The position numbers and the translations under genes are program-made. This document shows, in pieces, positions 1-8,171 of a stretch of DNA of 64,000 nucleotides. The stretch's first letter is position 1. Every line of letters starts with the position of its first letter. This DNA comes from SZAS-103 sp038216155 (GTDB taxonomy: Bacteria > Pseudomonadota > Gammaproteobacteria > Xanthomonadales > Xanthomonadaceae). The notes beneath the pieces are model-generated. The model saw only the letters and a list, made by a program, of their open reading frames with translations. It did not search any database and was not told the DNA's origin. The stretch spans positions 1 to 64,000 of the forward strand of contig JBBQQH010000008.1 of the NCBI GenBank assembly GCA_038216155.1. Direction: 5' to 3'.

Positions 1-120
1 GAGGTGGGCGCGCGGTGGCGGTACCAACGCCGCCAGTTTGGCGATGAAGTCCACCGGCTCAAACTCCACAATCCGCGAATGCGTCGTAGAGTTGCCCGGC
101 GTGATCGGGAGTTTCAGGCC
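1..120 (-). mobile_element. Remnant of an IS91-family (Y2) transposase, running off the left edge
   Basis: Reading the minus strand from the TAA at 123-121 down to base 1 gives about 40 codons without a stop. They contain the stretch FEPVDFIAKLAALVPPPR. This matches, from memory, the conserved segment of IS91/IS801-type transposases that reads roughly 'LKTPYRDGTTHV..PLDFIARLAALVPxPR'. The frame is closed by TAA on its 5' side, so the usual N-terminal zinc-finger and HUH catalytic parts are not in frame here; the 3' part lies outside the window. It overlaps the 3' end of the next gene by a few bases. It is probably a dead fragment. No terminal repeats or target-site signs are visible. Confidence 0.6.
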
Positions 121-731
121 TTAATCAAACCGTCCGTGGAAACGGGGTAGAACCCTGGCTCCTTCAGGCTCAATGTGTGGATCACGGCGATGCGACCCAC
201 TTCGGCGAGGTCTCTGTCGGCATTGATCGCCGCATAGGCGTCGTTTTCGGGGTCGGCGTAGTGGCTCGTCAGTTCATCGGCGAGGCGGGTGAACGCCTTG
301 TGGCGGAACCACGGGGTGCCTGACACGTCTGGCGGAATCGCGCCGTGGAAACGCATCATGAATTCGGCATCCACCGGCGCGAATTCCAGTGGCTCGCCGT
401 CCACGTGCGGACACGGCATACGCATCAGGTCGGACGTGGCTGTGACCGCTGAGGCGATTGCGGCGAAGCGCGCTTGAGCGTTCTTCCCTGCAGCGAATAT
501 GGGCGCGAGGCGACTCGCCTCCTCTGCTTGGTTTTGCTGCATCGTCGCGACTTTTTCGGCGGCACGTTGCGTGGGTGTCTTGGCGTCTTCCTCGTGTTTA
601 GCTACGAACATGACCAATGCCAGGAATGCGACCAACGCAACGGCCGCGATGCCAGCCACCACAAGACAGCCGATGAGCCACGGGTTGTTCTTCTTTATGG
701 GCGGAGGTGAAAACGAAGTGGGGTCGACCAT
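114..731 (-). CDS. Hypothetical single-pass membrane protein
   Basis: This 205-residue protein of no family I recognise starts MVDPTSFSPPPIKKNNPW. It has one strong membrane segment (about residues 19-42), preceded by lysines and followed by a charged, coiled-coil-like stretch (AAEKVATMQQNQAEEASR). The C-terminal 120 residues would be extracytoplasmic if the N terminus is inside. The ATG at 731 is chosen over an upstream in-frame start because GGAG lies 7 bases before it and the upstream extension is basic and low in content. The gene ends against a transposase remnant, so its 3' end may have been altered by an insertion. Confidence 0.6.
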   Translation of the reverse strand: MVDPTSFSPPPIKKNNPWLIGCLVVAGIAAVALVAFLALVMFVAKHEEDAKTPTQRAAEKVATMQQNQAEEASRLAPIFAAGKNAQARFAAIASAVTATSDLMRMPCPHVDGEPLEFAPVDAEFMMRFHGAIPPDVSGTPWFRHKAFTRLADELTSHYADPENDAYAAINADRDLAEVGRIAVIHTLSLKEPGFYPVSTDGLIKA

Positions 732-832
732 CAGCGATCTCCGAAGTCGTGAAAAGCAATCAGGTTCACTTGTTGTAGCGATCGAAGGAACCAGCCTCTT
801 TGTCAATCAAGTACGCGCTTGATCCCTGATTC

Positions 833-1294
833 TTACACCCACCGCCGCACCTTCGACCTGTAGTCGGAATAGGCAGCACCGAACAAGGTCGACAGGATTC
901 GCTCTTCGGGTGCGATCTGGAAGCGGTTGATGTACAGGACAAACGCCACTGGCCCCGCAAGCGCCCACGCCGAGCACAGATAAGCCGCCCAACCGAGCAG
1001 AACGATCGTCACACCGAGATACATCGGGTTGCGGGTGAACCGGAAAACGCCGGACGTGACCAGCGCTGAAGCGCTTTGTGGCTTGAATGGATTGGCCGTC
1101 GTCTTCGCGCGCCAGAATTCCCTATTGCCTGTGCCAGCTATCGCACCGCCTACCAACGCAAGTGCGACAAACGCGACGATGCGAGCGACGTGCGGCAACT
1201 CGAGCCAAGGTCCAACGCGTGAGACGAACCACATCGCGATGCCTATCAGCAGAGCGACCAGCGGAGGAGGGATCTTCAGTTCAAGCGCTTGCAT
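833..1294 (-). CDS. Isoprenylcysteine carboxyl methyltransferase (ICMT)-like membrane protein
   Basis: A 153-residue integral membrane protein with four or so hydrophobic segments. The C-terminal half has the family signature: TRNPMYLG, then a hydrophobic helix, then EERILSTLFGAAYSDYRSKVRRW. The ICMT/PEMT-like family methylates small-molecule or lipid-linked substrates with S-adenosylmethionine at the inner membrane; the substrate of the bacterial members is usually unknown. I chose the second Met (MQALELKIPPP) because GGAG sits 6 bases upstream of it; an in-frame ATG lies four codons earlier at 1306. The gene stands alone on the minus strand. Confidence 0.75.
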   Translation of the reverse strand: MQALELKIPPPLVALLIGIAMWFVSRVGPWLELPHVARIVAFVALALVGGAIAGTGNREFWRAKTTANPFKPQSASALVTSGVFRFTRNPMYLGVTIVLLGWAAYLCSAWALAGPVAFVLYINRFQIAPEERILSTLFGAAYSDYRSKVRRWV

Positions 1295-1469
1295 GGGATG
1301 CTCCATGGGTGGCTGACGTCAGTAGTCATCCCCATGATAGCGATGCTGGCGTCGCATTTTGCAGATTGCAGCCAAGTCGCGCGGCGACGCTGAAGGCGCG
1401 GTGCATGTCCCTCGGGCGGCAGACTTCAGCCATGCGTCAAGAGGGAAAGATCTTACGATGCGGCCAACT

Positions 1470-2192
1470 CTAGGGCTCGAGTATCGTGATCTTCTGCCAG
1501 ATCTTGCGCGACAGGCCAGTGGTCAGGCTTTCTATGTCGTTGACGGCATCCAGCACGACCGGATCTTGCAGGTGTTGCGCGTGCAGTGCGGCGAGTTTGC
1601 TAGTGAGGGCAAGCAATTCGGAACAGTAATCGAGATAGCGCGCGAGTTGATCGCGCGACAGCGTGCGCACCGGCGAGGACGCAGTGGCGCCGACTGCGCG
1701 CACGATCGACTCGGGATCCTTGGTGAGCTGATGCATGTCGACCACGTGGGCGATGCTGCGCAGTCGGTGCAGCACTTGCAGTGCGGAACGCCGCTTGATG
1801 CGCACTTCCAGCGACACCAAGAACAAGATCGAGAGTGCGAGAAACAGCAATTGATTGGTCGCGGCATCGGTCGCCTGCAGGAGTTCCGCGATACTGACGG
1901 AGCCGCCTTTGCTGCTGCTGGCCAACTGAATCACTGCCCACACCACCAACGCCAGCAACAGCACGATCGCCACGCCGGTCAGTGCGCGCACCCACCATAG
2001 TGGTCGCGCCAATTGTTTGATGGCGGCGTGGTTGCGATCAGCCAGTCGCACGAGTTCGGTCGCGACTTTGCTCAGGCCGGAATCAGGAAATCGCTCGTTG
2101 ACGCGCCGCGCCAACTGCTCGATGGTCGCCCGGATAGGTCCAGGGTCGAGTGTGCTGAAGTTGGTCATGAGCTCGTCGCCATCATTCTTCAT
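1470..2192 (-). CDS. Hypothetical two-helix membrane protein coupled to a DUF885 gene
   Basis: About 240 residues, family not recognised. It has an N-terminal soluble part (DPGPIRATIEQLARRVNERFP), two membrane helices near residues 68-92 and 113-132, and a C-terminal helical domain rich in Leu and Arg. The ATG at 2192 overlaps the last codons of the upstream DUF885 gene, which suggests translational coupling. A second Met (MTNFSTLDPGP, 2168) is an equally reasonable start. The two genes are probably cotranscribed. Nothing in the sequence gives a function. Confidence 0.6.
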   Translation of the reverse strand: MKNDGDELMTNFSTLDPGPIRATIEQLARRVNERFPDSGLSKVATELVRLADRNHAAIKQLARPLWWVRALTGVAIVLLLALVVWAVIQLASSSKGGSVSIAELLQATDAATNQLLFLALSILFLVSLEVRIKRRSALQVLHRLRSIAHVVDMHQLTKDPESIVRAVGATASSPVRTLSRDQLARYLDYCSELLALTSKLAALHAQHLQDPVVLDAVNDIESLTTGLSRKIWQKITILEP

Positions 2193-3936
2193 CCGGATAT
2201 GGTCCTTTGCCGCCGGCTTCGATGAAGCGATCGATATGCGTCGTGAGTACGGGCAGCGGCACCGAGCCGAGCTCCAACACGGCATCATGGAAGGCGCGGA
2301 TATTGAACTTCTGCCCTAGCGCCTTCTCGGCCTTTTCGCGCGCTGCAACGATGGCGAGTTCTCCGAGGTAATACGACAGCGCCTGTCCTGGCCATGAGAT
2401 ATAGCGATCGACTTCGTTGTCGATTTCCGGGTCGGACAGAGCGGTGTTGTCGTGCAGGTAAGCGCGGGCCTGGTCGCGGGTCCAGCCTTGCGAGTGGATG
2501 CCGGTGTCGACCACCAGCCGCGCGGCGCGCCACGCTTGGTAGCTGAGCATGCCGAAGGTGTCGTACGGAGTTTCGTAGATTCCCATCTCGACGCCGAGCT
2601 TTTCGCAATACAGCGCCCAACCTTCGCCGTAGGCGGAGATGTAGTTCTTGCGGCGGAAATCCGGCTGGTTGGAGTTTTCATCGGCGAGTGGAATCTGCAA
2701 CAGATGCCCGGGCGCCGACTCGTGCAGCGTGAGTGCGCGCAGCGAGTACAGCGGACGTGATGGCAGGTTGAAGGTGTTGACCAGGTACACGCCGTTGCCG
2801 GCGCGACCCGAGGTGTAATACGGCGCGATGGCGGCGGCCACCGGCTCGATGCCGAATCGGCGGCGGGGCAGGTGACCGATCCAATGACCGATCACGTTGT
2901 CGACTTGCTTGGAAATCCATGCGGCCTGCTGCAGCAATTGCTCGGGCGTCTTTGCATAGAACTGCGGATCGGTGCGCAGGAAATGCAGGAACGCCGGCAT
3001 GTCGCCCTTGAATCCGGTCTGCTTGCGCACGGTTTCCATCTGCGCTTGTAAGAGCTTCACCTGCGCCAATCCGATGTCGTGGATTTGCGCAGGGGTGAGA
3101 TCGAGCGTGGTGTATTCCTTGATCAACGACTGGTAATACGCTTGACCGTCGGGCATCGATTCGGCGGCCAGCGCGGTGCGCGCGTGCGGAATGTAGTCCT
3201 CGCGCATGAACTGCAGCAGCTTGCGATAGGACGGGATGACGTCGCGTGCGATAGCCGTCTTCGCAGCCTCGCGCAGTTCGGCTTGCACCGATGCGGGAAT
3301 GTTGGCGGGCAATTTCGCGTAAGGCTGATAGAACGATGTGGTGGTTGGATCGGTGGCGTCGGCGATGACGGCGATTGAACGATCGCGACCGGCGAGCGTC
3401 ACCTGCGGCGGCGTGAAGCCCCGCGCGAGCCCGGCGCGCATGTTGGCGATCTGCTGGTCGAAATAGCGCGGCGCGTCGTGCAGTTGGCTGATGAAGGCGC
3501 GGTAGTCCGCTTCGGTCTTGAGTGGCAGCGCCGAGGTGTCGCTGAAACTAGACCAGAAGGATTCGTCGGAGGTCAGCGGCTTCTCGAATTCACGAAACTG
3601 CTGCTGCGCGATCAGGACATCGATTTGCTGGCGATAGACCTCCTCATCGACGCGCACGGCTGGCGACAGCGATGCGGTGGAAATGGCCTGCAGTTGGTGC
3701 CGCACGTCGAGCCATTGCGCAACGTGCGTAGCCTGCGAAGCCGGATCGACGGACGGCAACTTCGACTGGATTGGCGCGGTTCCGTCCCACGCAAGTTGCT
3801 CGTGCACCCGCCAGTTCCATTCCGCAGTCGACAAGGCCTTGAATCGCGCATCAGCCGAGGTGCTAGAGGGCGTGGCGGCGGCAGCGGTCGCGAACGACAG
3901 CGCGCAGCAAAGCAATCCGATGGCGGCGTGTCGCAT
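2182..3936 (-). CDS. DUF885 family exported peptidase-like protein
   Basis: A 584-residue protein with a cleavable signal peptide (about residues 1-21, ending ATAAAA). It carries the DUF885 hallmark HESAPGH at residues 405-411 followed by SAYGEGWALYCEKLG, which resembles a zinc-binding HExxxGH...E arrangement of metallopeptidases. Length is normal for the family. These proteins are thought to be secreted or periplasmic peptidases; the substrate is unknown. An AAGGA ribosome site lies just before the ATG. A second, lipoprotein-type DUF885 paralogue lies at 10.8-12.7 kb. Confidence 0.8.
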   Translation of the reverse strand: MRHAAIGLLCCALSFATAAAATPSSTSADARFKALSTAEWNWRVHEQLAWDGTAPIQSKLPSVDPASQATHVAQWLDVRHQLQAISTASLSPAVRVDEEVYRQQIDVLIAQQQFREFEKPLTSDESFWSSFSDTSALPLKTEADYRAFISQLHDAPRYFDQQIANMRAGLARGFTPPQVTLAGRDRSIAVIADATDPTTTSFYQPYAKLPANIPASVQAELREAAKTAIARDVIPSYRKLLQFMREDYIPHARTALAAESMPDGQAYYQSLIKEYTTLDLTPAQIHDIGLAQVKLLQAQMETVRKQTGFKGDMPAFLHFLRTDPQFYAKTPEQLLQQAAWISKQVDNVIGHWIGHLPRRRFGIEPVAAAIAPYYTSGRAGNGVYLVNTFNLPSRPLYSLRALTLHESAPGHLLQIPLADENSNQPDFRRKNYISAYGEGWALYCEKLGVEMGIYETPYDTFGMLSYQAWRAARLVVDTGIHSQGWTRDQARAYLHDNTALSDPEIDNEVDRYISWPGQALSYYLGELAIVAAREKAEKALGQKFNIRAFHDAVLELGSVPLPVLTTHIDRFIEAGGKGPYPDEE

Positions 3937-3995
3937 GTTGTCCTTCCCCTTGATGGATCACTTCGTGATTGCTTCAGAAACCAGCCAATCGCGCA

Positions 3996-4295
3996 TTAAC
4001 TCGCCAACTTGATCCTGGCTGGTTTGCCCAGCTTGGCGGCAAATTGCACCAGCATGTCGAGGCTGAATTTTTCAACCTTTCCGCGAGCAAGATCGGACAC
4101 GCGACTCTGGCTGACACCCAGCAATCTGGAGGTTTCCATTTGCGTCATCTTGCGGGCGCTGATCTGCTTTTCGAGCTGTGCCATCAGATCGGCACGAAGC
4201 GCGAGAACCTGAGCCTCGGCATCGTCGAAACCAAGGTCGGTAAAGACATTTCCGCTGGAGGTCGTAATCTTGTTTTCTCGGGCACTCATGGTCAT
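3996..4295 (-). CDS. HigA-type XRE-family antitoxin
   Basis: A 99-residue protein with a helix-turn-helix in its second half: MTQMETSRLLGVSQSRVSDLARGKVEKFSLDMLVQFAAKLG, characteristic of antitoxins encoded downstream of HigB/Gp49-like toxins. Such proteins bind and neutralise the toxin and repress their own promoter. It starts 14 bases after the toxin frame, in the usual toxin-first HigBA order. A Met two codons in (4289) is an alternative start. The toxin frame is interrupted here while this gene is intact, so it may persist as an orphan antitoxin or regulator. Confidence 0.8.
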   Translation of the reverse strand: MTMSARENKITTSSGNVFTDLGFDDAEAQVLALRADLMAQLEKQISARKMTQMETSRLLGVSQSRVSDLARGKVEKFSLDMLVQFAAKLGKPARIKLAS

Positions 4296-4309
4296 GGGAC
4301 GTCTCTTGG

Positions 4310-4624
4310 TCAGGGAATCAACTGGTATCGCGCTTTTCCTTTCGCGATGTCCTGGACAGGCGTGCGCTGAGTTTTCTTCTGGAAAACGTGCAGCACATAC
4401 ACATCGGTCTTACTTTCGACGACATAGAACACACGAAAAGCACCCTCTCTGGTGCGGTTGCGAATCTCCCGCACGCCAGCGCCGACCGCAGGCATGGGCT
4501 TCCAGTCCCGTGGGTCAGCGCCTTGCTGCACAAGGCGCAAATCGGTGCCCGCTTAAATCTTCGCAGCCGAGGGAAATCCCCGGAGATCATCGAGCGACGT
4601 ACCGATCCAGCGCAGGACCTTCAT
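4310..4624 (-). pseudogene. HigB/Gp49-like toxin gene interrupted by an in-frame TAA
   Basis: The frame opens with ATG at 4624 (MKVLRWIGTSLDDLRGFP), reaches a TAA at 4555-4553 (codon 24), and then continues without a break to 4310. The continuation (LRLVQQGADPRDWKPM...GVREIR...FRVFYVV...VYVLHVFQKKT) is typical of the phage-derived Gp49/HigB family (RelE-like mRNA interferases). Both halves are recognisable and contiguous, so one nonsense change is the simplest explanation. The second part could in principle restart at the TTG at 4540, giving a 76-residue product without the first strand and helix. Confidence 0.75.
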
Positions 4625-4630
4625 CGATCA

Positions 4631-4658
4631 ATTATATAAGTAAATAGATATTGCGCAA
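4631..4658 (-). promoter_or_regulatory. Sigma-70 promoter of the toxin-antitoxin pair, probably leaderless
   Basis: On the minus strand a perfect -10 box TATAAT (4636-4631) lies 16 bases after TTGCGC (4658-4653), a 4/6 match to the -35 consensus. The toxin ATG begins only 7 bases beyond the -10 box. Transcription would therefore start at or within a base or two of the ATG, so the mRNA would have no leader and no ribosome-binding site. Confidence 0.6.
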
Positions 4659-4785
4659 GACCCGACGACCGACGTCTCAGTGTTGATACACCGCACGAGT
4701 TTGGGCAAAACAGGTGTAGGTTGATGCGCACTGTCACCGTCAGCGACTTCGGCACAGCGGCGGTCCACGATTACAGCCGGAACGA

Positions 4786-5175
4786 CTAATTCGCCCAGTT
4801 GATATCCAGCTGCGCATAAAACGGAGCGGTGGGCGGCACGAACAATGTCTTGCCGGCCATCTGCTGGTTGAAGCACAGGGCGAGCGGGGTGGTGCCCTTG
4901 AGCCAGGTGTGGACGACTTTGCCGGTCGCATCCAGTTGCATGATGACGGTGTAGTCGGACAGGTCGGGCTTCTTCGGCAAACTCTTCATGCACGCCTTGT
5001 TCGCGGGGGTGATGAGTTTGTTCTGCGACTCGGCCAGGGCCACCATCTGGTCGGCATTGAGCGTCGCCGAATCGTGGGTGGCTTTGGTCTGGGCTTCCTC
5101 GAAAGACAGGTCGGCGGCGAGGCATTGGGAACCCAGCAGCAACGTCAGTGAGAGCGATAGCGCGGGCAGTTTCAT
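4786..5175 (-). CDS. Hypothetical secreted protein
   Basis: A 129-residue protein with a clear signal peptide (MKLPALSLSLTLLLGSQCLA, cleavage about residue 20). The mature part has two cysteines (ACMKSLPKKP and LALCFNQQM), which could form a disulfide in the periplasm. I recognise no family. The ATG at 5175 is chosen, rather than earlier in-frame starts, because GGAGGA stands 6 bases before it. It is transcribed divergently from mrp/apbC. Confidence 0.65.
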   Translation of the reverse strand: MKLPALSLSLTLLLGSQCLAADLSFEEAQTKATHDSATLNADQMVALAESQNKLITPANKACMKSLPKKPDLSDYTVIMQLDATGKVVHTWLKGTTPLALCFNQQMAGKTLFVPPTAPFYAQLDINWAN

Positions 5176-5359
5176 CTGCAATCCTCCATTCAGGCGGTGG
5201 AACGGCATTGGCGATTCATCGTGATCATACGCCGCGAGCTTCGCGCTGATAGCGTTGCGCAGCCACTGCACAGCGCACAAACGGGTGCCGTTCACAGACA
5301 GGCAGTCAGGCCGCTGCCGGCGCATGCATTAAACTGTGCGGCCCGACTGCGAGATCCCC

Positions 5360-6448
5360 ATGAGCGACGCGTTGCGATCCCGCCTGACCGAGGCGCTTGC
5401 CGCCATCCATGACCCACATACCGACGCGGCGCTGGGTGCCGGCGCGATCCGCGCGATCGGAATCGATGGCAGCAATGCGGCGATCGAGATTCAACTCGGC
5501 TATCCGGCCGCCGGCTGGCATACCGAACTGGAAACCCTGGCGCGCGCAGCAGCGCTGAGCGTCGATGGCGTCACCGATGCCAGCGTGCGCGTGACCTCGC
5601 GTGTGCTGGCGCACAAGGTGCAGGAAAAACTGACACCGATGCCGGAGGTGCGCAACATCATCGCGGTGGCGTCAGGCAAGGGTGGCGTCGGAAAATCAAC
5701 TACTGCGGTGAATATCGCGCTGGCGTTGCAGGCCGAAGGCGCAAGCGTCGGCGTGCTGGATGCGGACATCTACGGCCCCAGCATTCCGAAGATGCTCGGC
5801 TTGAGCGGTAGACCGCAATCACCGGATGGAAAAAGCATCATCCCGATGCACGCGCACGGGTTGCAGGCGATGTCGATCGGCGTGCTGGTGGGCGAGGACA
5901 CGCCGATGATCTGGCGCGGCCCGATGGTGACGCAGGCGCTGGATCAGTTGCTCAACAATACGCGCTGGGAAAGCCTCGACTACCTGATCATCGACTTGCC
6001 GCCGGGTACCGGCGACATCCAGTTGACGCTGTCGCAGCGGGTGCCGGTGTCGGGCGCGGTGATCGTGACCACGCCACAGGACATCGCGTTGCTGGATGCG
6101 AAAAAAGCCTTGCAGATGTTCAACAAGGTTGAAGTGCCAGTGCTCGGCATCGTCGAGAACATGGCGGTGCATGTGTGCTCGAACTGCGGCCACGCTGAGC
6201 ATGTGTTCGGAGCGGGTGGTGGCGAGCGGATGTCGGCGCAATACGATGTGCCGTTGCTGGGCTCGTTGCCGCTGGATATCCGGATTCGCGAACAAGCCGA
6301 TGGCGGGACGCCGACAGTGGCGTCCGATCCCACATCCGCCAACGCGATGGCCTATCGCCGCATCGCCCGCAACATCGCTGCGCGCCTGTCGTTGCAGGCA
6401 AAGAACAAGTCGATCGCGTTCCCGAACATTGTGATTCAGAACACGTGA
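5360..6448 (+). CDS. apbC: Iron-sulfur cluster carrier protein Mrp/ApbC
   Basis: A 362-residue P-loop ATPase of the Mrp/NBP35 family, which carries [4Fe-4S] clusters to apoproteins in the cytoplasm. The N-terminal 85 residues form a MIP18-like (DUF59) domain. The deviant Walker A motif GKGGVGKST is at residues 106-114. The cluster-binding CxxC occurs as HVCSNCGHAEHVFGAGGG. The ATG at 5360 (MSDALRSR) removes an unlikely eight-residue extension. The C terminus (about 20 residues after AARLSL) is longer and less conserved than I would expect. dcd follows on the same strand, as in other Xanthomonadales. Confidence 0.92.
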   Translation: MSDALRSRLTEALAAIHDPHTDAALGAGAIRAIGIDGSNAAIEIQLGYPAAGWHTELETLARAAALSVDGVTDASVRVTSRVLAHKVQEKLTPMPEVRNIIAVASGKGGVGKSTTAVNIALALQAEGASVGVLDADIYGPSIPKMLGLSGRPQSPDGKSIIPMHAHGLQAMSIGVLVGEDTPMIWRGPMVTQALDQLLNNTRWESLDYLIIDLPPGTGDIQLTLSQRVPVSGAVIVTTPQDIALLDAKKALQMFNKVEVPVLGIVENMAVHVCSNCGHAEHVFGAGGGERMSAQYDVPLLGSLPLDIRIREQADGGTPTVASDPTSANAMAYRRIARNIAARLSLQAKNKSIAFPNIVIQNT

Positions 6449-6694
6449 TGCACGGTTTGTGTGCAACGAGAATCAGCAAGGAATGCGATCAAAGCGTTTC
6501 TGGAAGCTGATCTGCATGCTCGCGTGTCTAAGACGTGTTGTTTTCGTGGAAGATCGTCGGTCATTTTCGTTGGCCGTTTGCAGCGATTGGCCGCAATGTG
6601 GCGACTCAACAAATTATCGCCACGTCAAGACACGCGTGAGCTAAAACAACCGATTCCTAAGTTCTTATTCCCTGCGAGCCCATCGAGCCAACAC

Positions 6695-7264
6695 ATGACC
6701 ATCAAGTCAGACCACTGGATTCGCCGCATGTCGGCGCAGCACGCCATGATCGAGCCGTTTGAGCCGGGGCAGGTCAAGCACACCGCGGACGGCGCGCGCA
6801 TCGTGTCGTACGGCACCTCGAGTTACGGCTACGACGTGCGTTGTTCGCGCGAGTTCAAGATCTTCACCAACATCAACTCGACGATTGTCGACCCGAAGAA
6901 TTTCGACCCGTCCAGCTTCGTCGACGTTGAGGCGGACGTGTGCATCATCCCGCCCAACTCGTTCGCACTGGCGCGCACGATCGAATTCTTCCGCATTCCG
7001 CGCGACACGCTGGTGGTGTGCCTGGGCAAAAGCACCTACGCGCGTTGCGGAATCATCGTCAACGTGACGCCACTCGAACCTGAGTGGGAAGGTCACGTGA
7101 CCCTGGAGTTCTCCAACACCACACCGCTGCCCGCGCGCATTTATGCGAACGAAGGCGTCGCGCAGATGCTGTTCTTCCAGTCGGATGAAGTGTGCGGCAC
7201 GTCGTACAAGGATCGCGGTGGCAAGTATCAGGGTCAGACGGGTGTGACCTTGCCGCGGACGTGA
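6695..7264 (+). CDS. dcd: dCTP deaminase
   Basis: A 189-residue protein, the normal length for Dcd, starting MTIKSDHWIRRMSAQHAMI. It deaminates dCTP to dUTP, the first step to dTTP in most gammaproteobacteria. Conserved segments include SYGTSSYGYDVR, GKSTYARCGIIVNVTPLEPEWEGH (catalytic Glu in PEWEGHVTLE) and RGGKYQGQTGVTLPR. An open frame extends 78 codons upstream, but the family start and length fix the ATG at 6695. A gap of about 250 bases separates it from apbC and holds no gene I can support. Confidence 0.95.
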   Translation: MTIKSDHWIRRMSAQHAMIEPFEPGQVKHTADGARIVSYGTSSYGYDVRCSREFKIFTNINSTIVDPKNFDPSSFVDVEADVCIIPPNSFALARTIEFFRIPRDTLVVCLGKSTYARCGIIVNVTPLEPEWEGHVTLEFSNTTPLPARIYANEGVAQMLFFQSDEVCGTSYKDRGGKYQGQTGVTLPRT

Positions 7265-7304
7265 GCGGCGCTCTGCAGCTCATTCCTTCGCGGAATCAAA
7301 AAAA

Positions 7305-7337
7305 CCGTTCGTGGTGAGCCTGTCGAACCATGAACGG
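7305..7337 (+). repeat. Dispersed intergenic repeat ('gttcgtggtgagcctgtcga'), direct copy
   Basis: One copy of an imperfect repeat found only between genes in this window. Here it reads gttcgtggtgagcctgtcga followed by accatgaacgg. Inverted copies follow at 7.38-7.50 kb; others are near 19.74, 19.78, 33.17, 53.81 and 58.03 kb, with a degenerate one at 33.09 kb. Confidence 0.75.
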
Positions 7338-7382
7338 GGACGCGACATGATTGATCGAGGTTAGTACATCTGGCACAGGCTA

Positions 7383-7499
7383 GGTGCATTCATGGTTCGA
7401 CGAGCTCACCACGAACGGAGCTGGAGCATTCATGGTTCGACAGGCTCACCACGAACGGGGCTGGAGCATTCATGGTTCGACGGGCTCACCACGAACGGG
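7383..7499 (-). repeat. Tandem array: three 40-bp units of the dispersed repeat
   Basis: The core catggttcga begins at 7391, 7431 and 7471, exactly 40 bases apart. Each unit continues as (cga/cag/cgg)gctcaccacgaacgg and the units are joined by ctggagcatt. Units differ at only one or two positions. The array fills the gap between the convergent genes dcd and pcp, inverted relative to the copy at 7305. Confidence 0.85.
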
Positions 7500-7508
7500 T
7501 GCGATTGC

Positions 7509-8171
7509 TTAGTGCGTATCGCCACCACTGATCGTTAAATCGTTCTCGTTGAGCAACGCCGCCTCAATCGCAATACCAATCCCCTTCGACAGCGTGCCGA
7601 GTTCCATGCTCGGCGCGCCGGGATGCGCGGCTGCTTGTCGTGGCAGATACGGAATATGGATGAAGCCGCCGCGAATGCCAGGATGCTGCGTGGCCAGCGC
7701 GTGCATCAGCGCGAAAAATGCGGCGTTGCAGACGTAGCTGCCGGCGCTGAGCGAGAGTTCGGCGGGCACGCCAGCCTCGTGCATTGCGGCCAGCATTGCC
7801 TTGACTGGTAGCGTGCTGAAGTAGGCAGCTGGCGCGTCGGCGATCACCGGACAATCGATCGGCTGCGCGCCAGCGTTGTCGGCAATGCGGGCGTCGATCA
7901 GGTTGATGGCGACGCGTTCCACCGAAATGCGCGCGCGACCACCGGCTTGGCCGACGCCGATCACAAGCGCTGGAGACTCGCGTTCGATGGCTGCGTTCAA
8001 TGCGTCCACGGCGCCATCAAACGTCACCGGTAATTCGGCGGGCACCACGCGATGGCCGGCGATGCGTTCGCCGGCGAGTTCGCGTACGACGTCCTGCGCG
8101 GGGTTGCTCGTTTCGCCGCCAAATGGCTCAAAGCCAAACAGCAAAACCACGGGCTTGTTTTTTGCGGTCAT
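7509..8171 (-). CDS. pcp: Pyroglutamyl-peptidase I (pyrrolidone-carboxylate peptidase)
   Basis: A 220-residue cytoplasmic cysteine peptidase (family C15) that removes N-terminal pyroglutamate from peptides, releasing 5-oxoproline. Visible features are LLFGFEPFGG near the N terminus, the Glu-containing RISVERVAIN, the catalytic Cys in SLSAGSYVCNAAFF and the His in GGFIHIPYLP. The ATG at 8171 overlaps the stop of the DUF979 gene (ATGA), so the two are translationally coupled. It is the last gene of the 5-oxoproline block: its product feeds the PxpABC 5-oxoprolinase encoded upstream. Confidence 0.93.
   Translation of the reverse strand: MTAKNKPVVLLFGFEPFGGETSNPAQDVVRELAGERIAGHRVVPAELPVTFDGAVDALNAAIERESPALVIGVGQAGGRARISVERVAINLIDARIADNAGAQPIDCPVIADAPAAYFSTLPVKAMLAAMHEAGVPAELSLSAGSYVCNAAFFALMHALATQHPGIRGGFIHIPYLPRQAAAHPGAPSMELGTLSKGIGIAIEAALLNENDLTISGGDTH

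Noticed and set aside
7271..7304. Intrinsic terminator after dcd (attcc/ggaat hairpin)
   Set aside because: The hairpin is followed by A rather than T on the plus strand, and on the minus strand the T run comes before it.
7301..7500. CRISPR array, because of the regular 40-base spacing
   Set aside because: Whole 40-base units repeat, including the would-be spacers, and the core occurs elsewhere singly; no cas genes are present.
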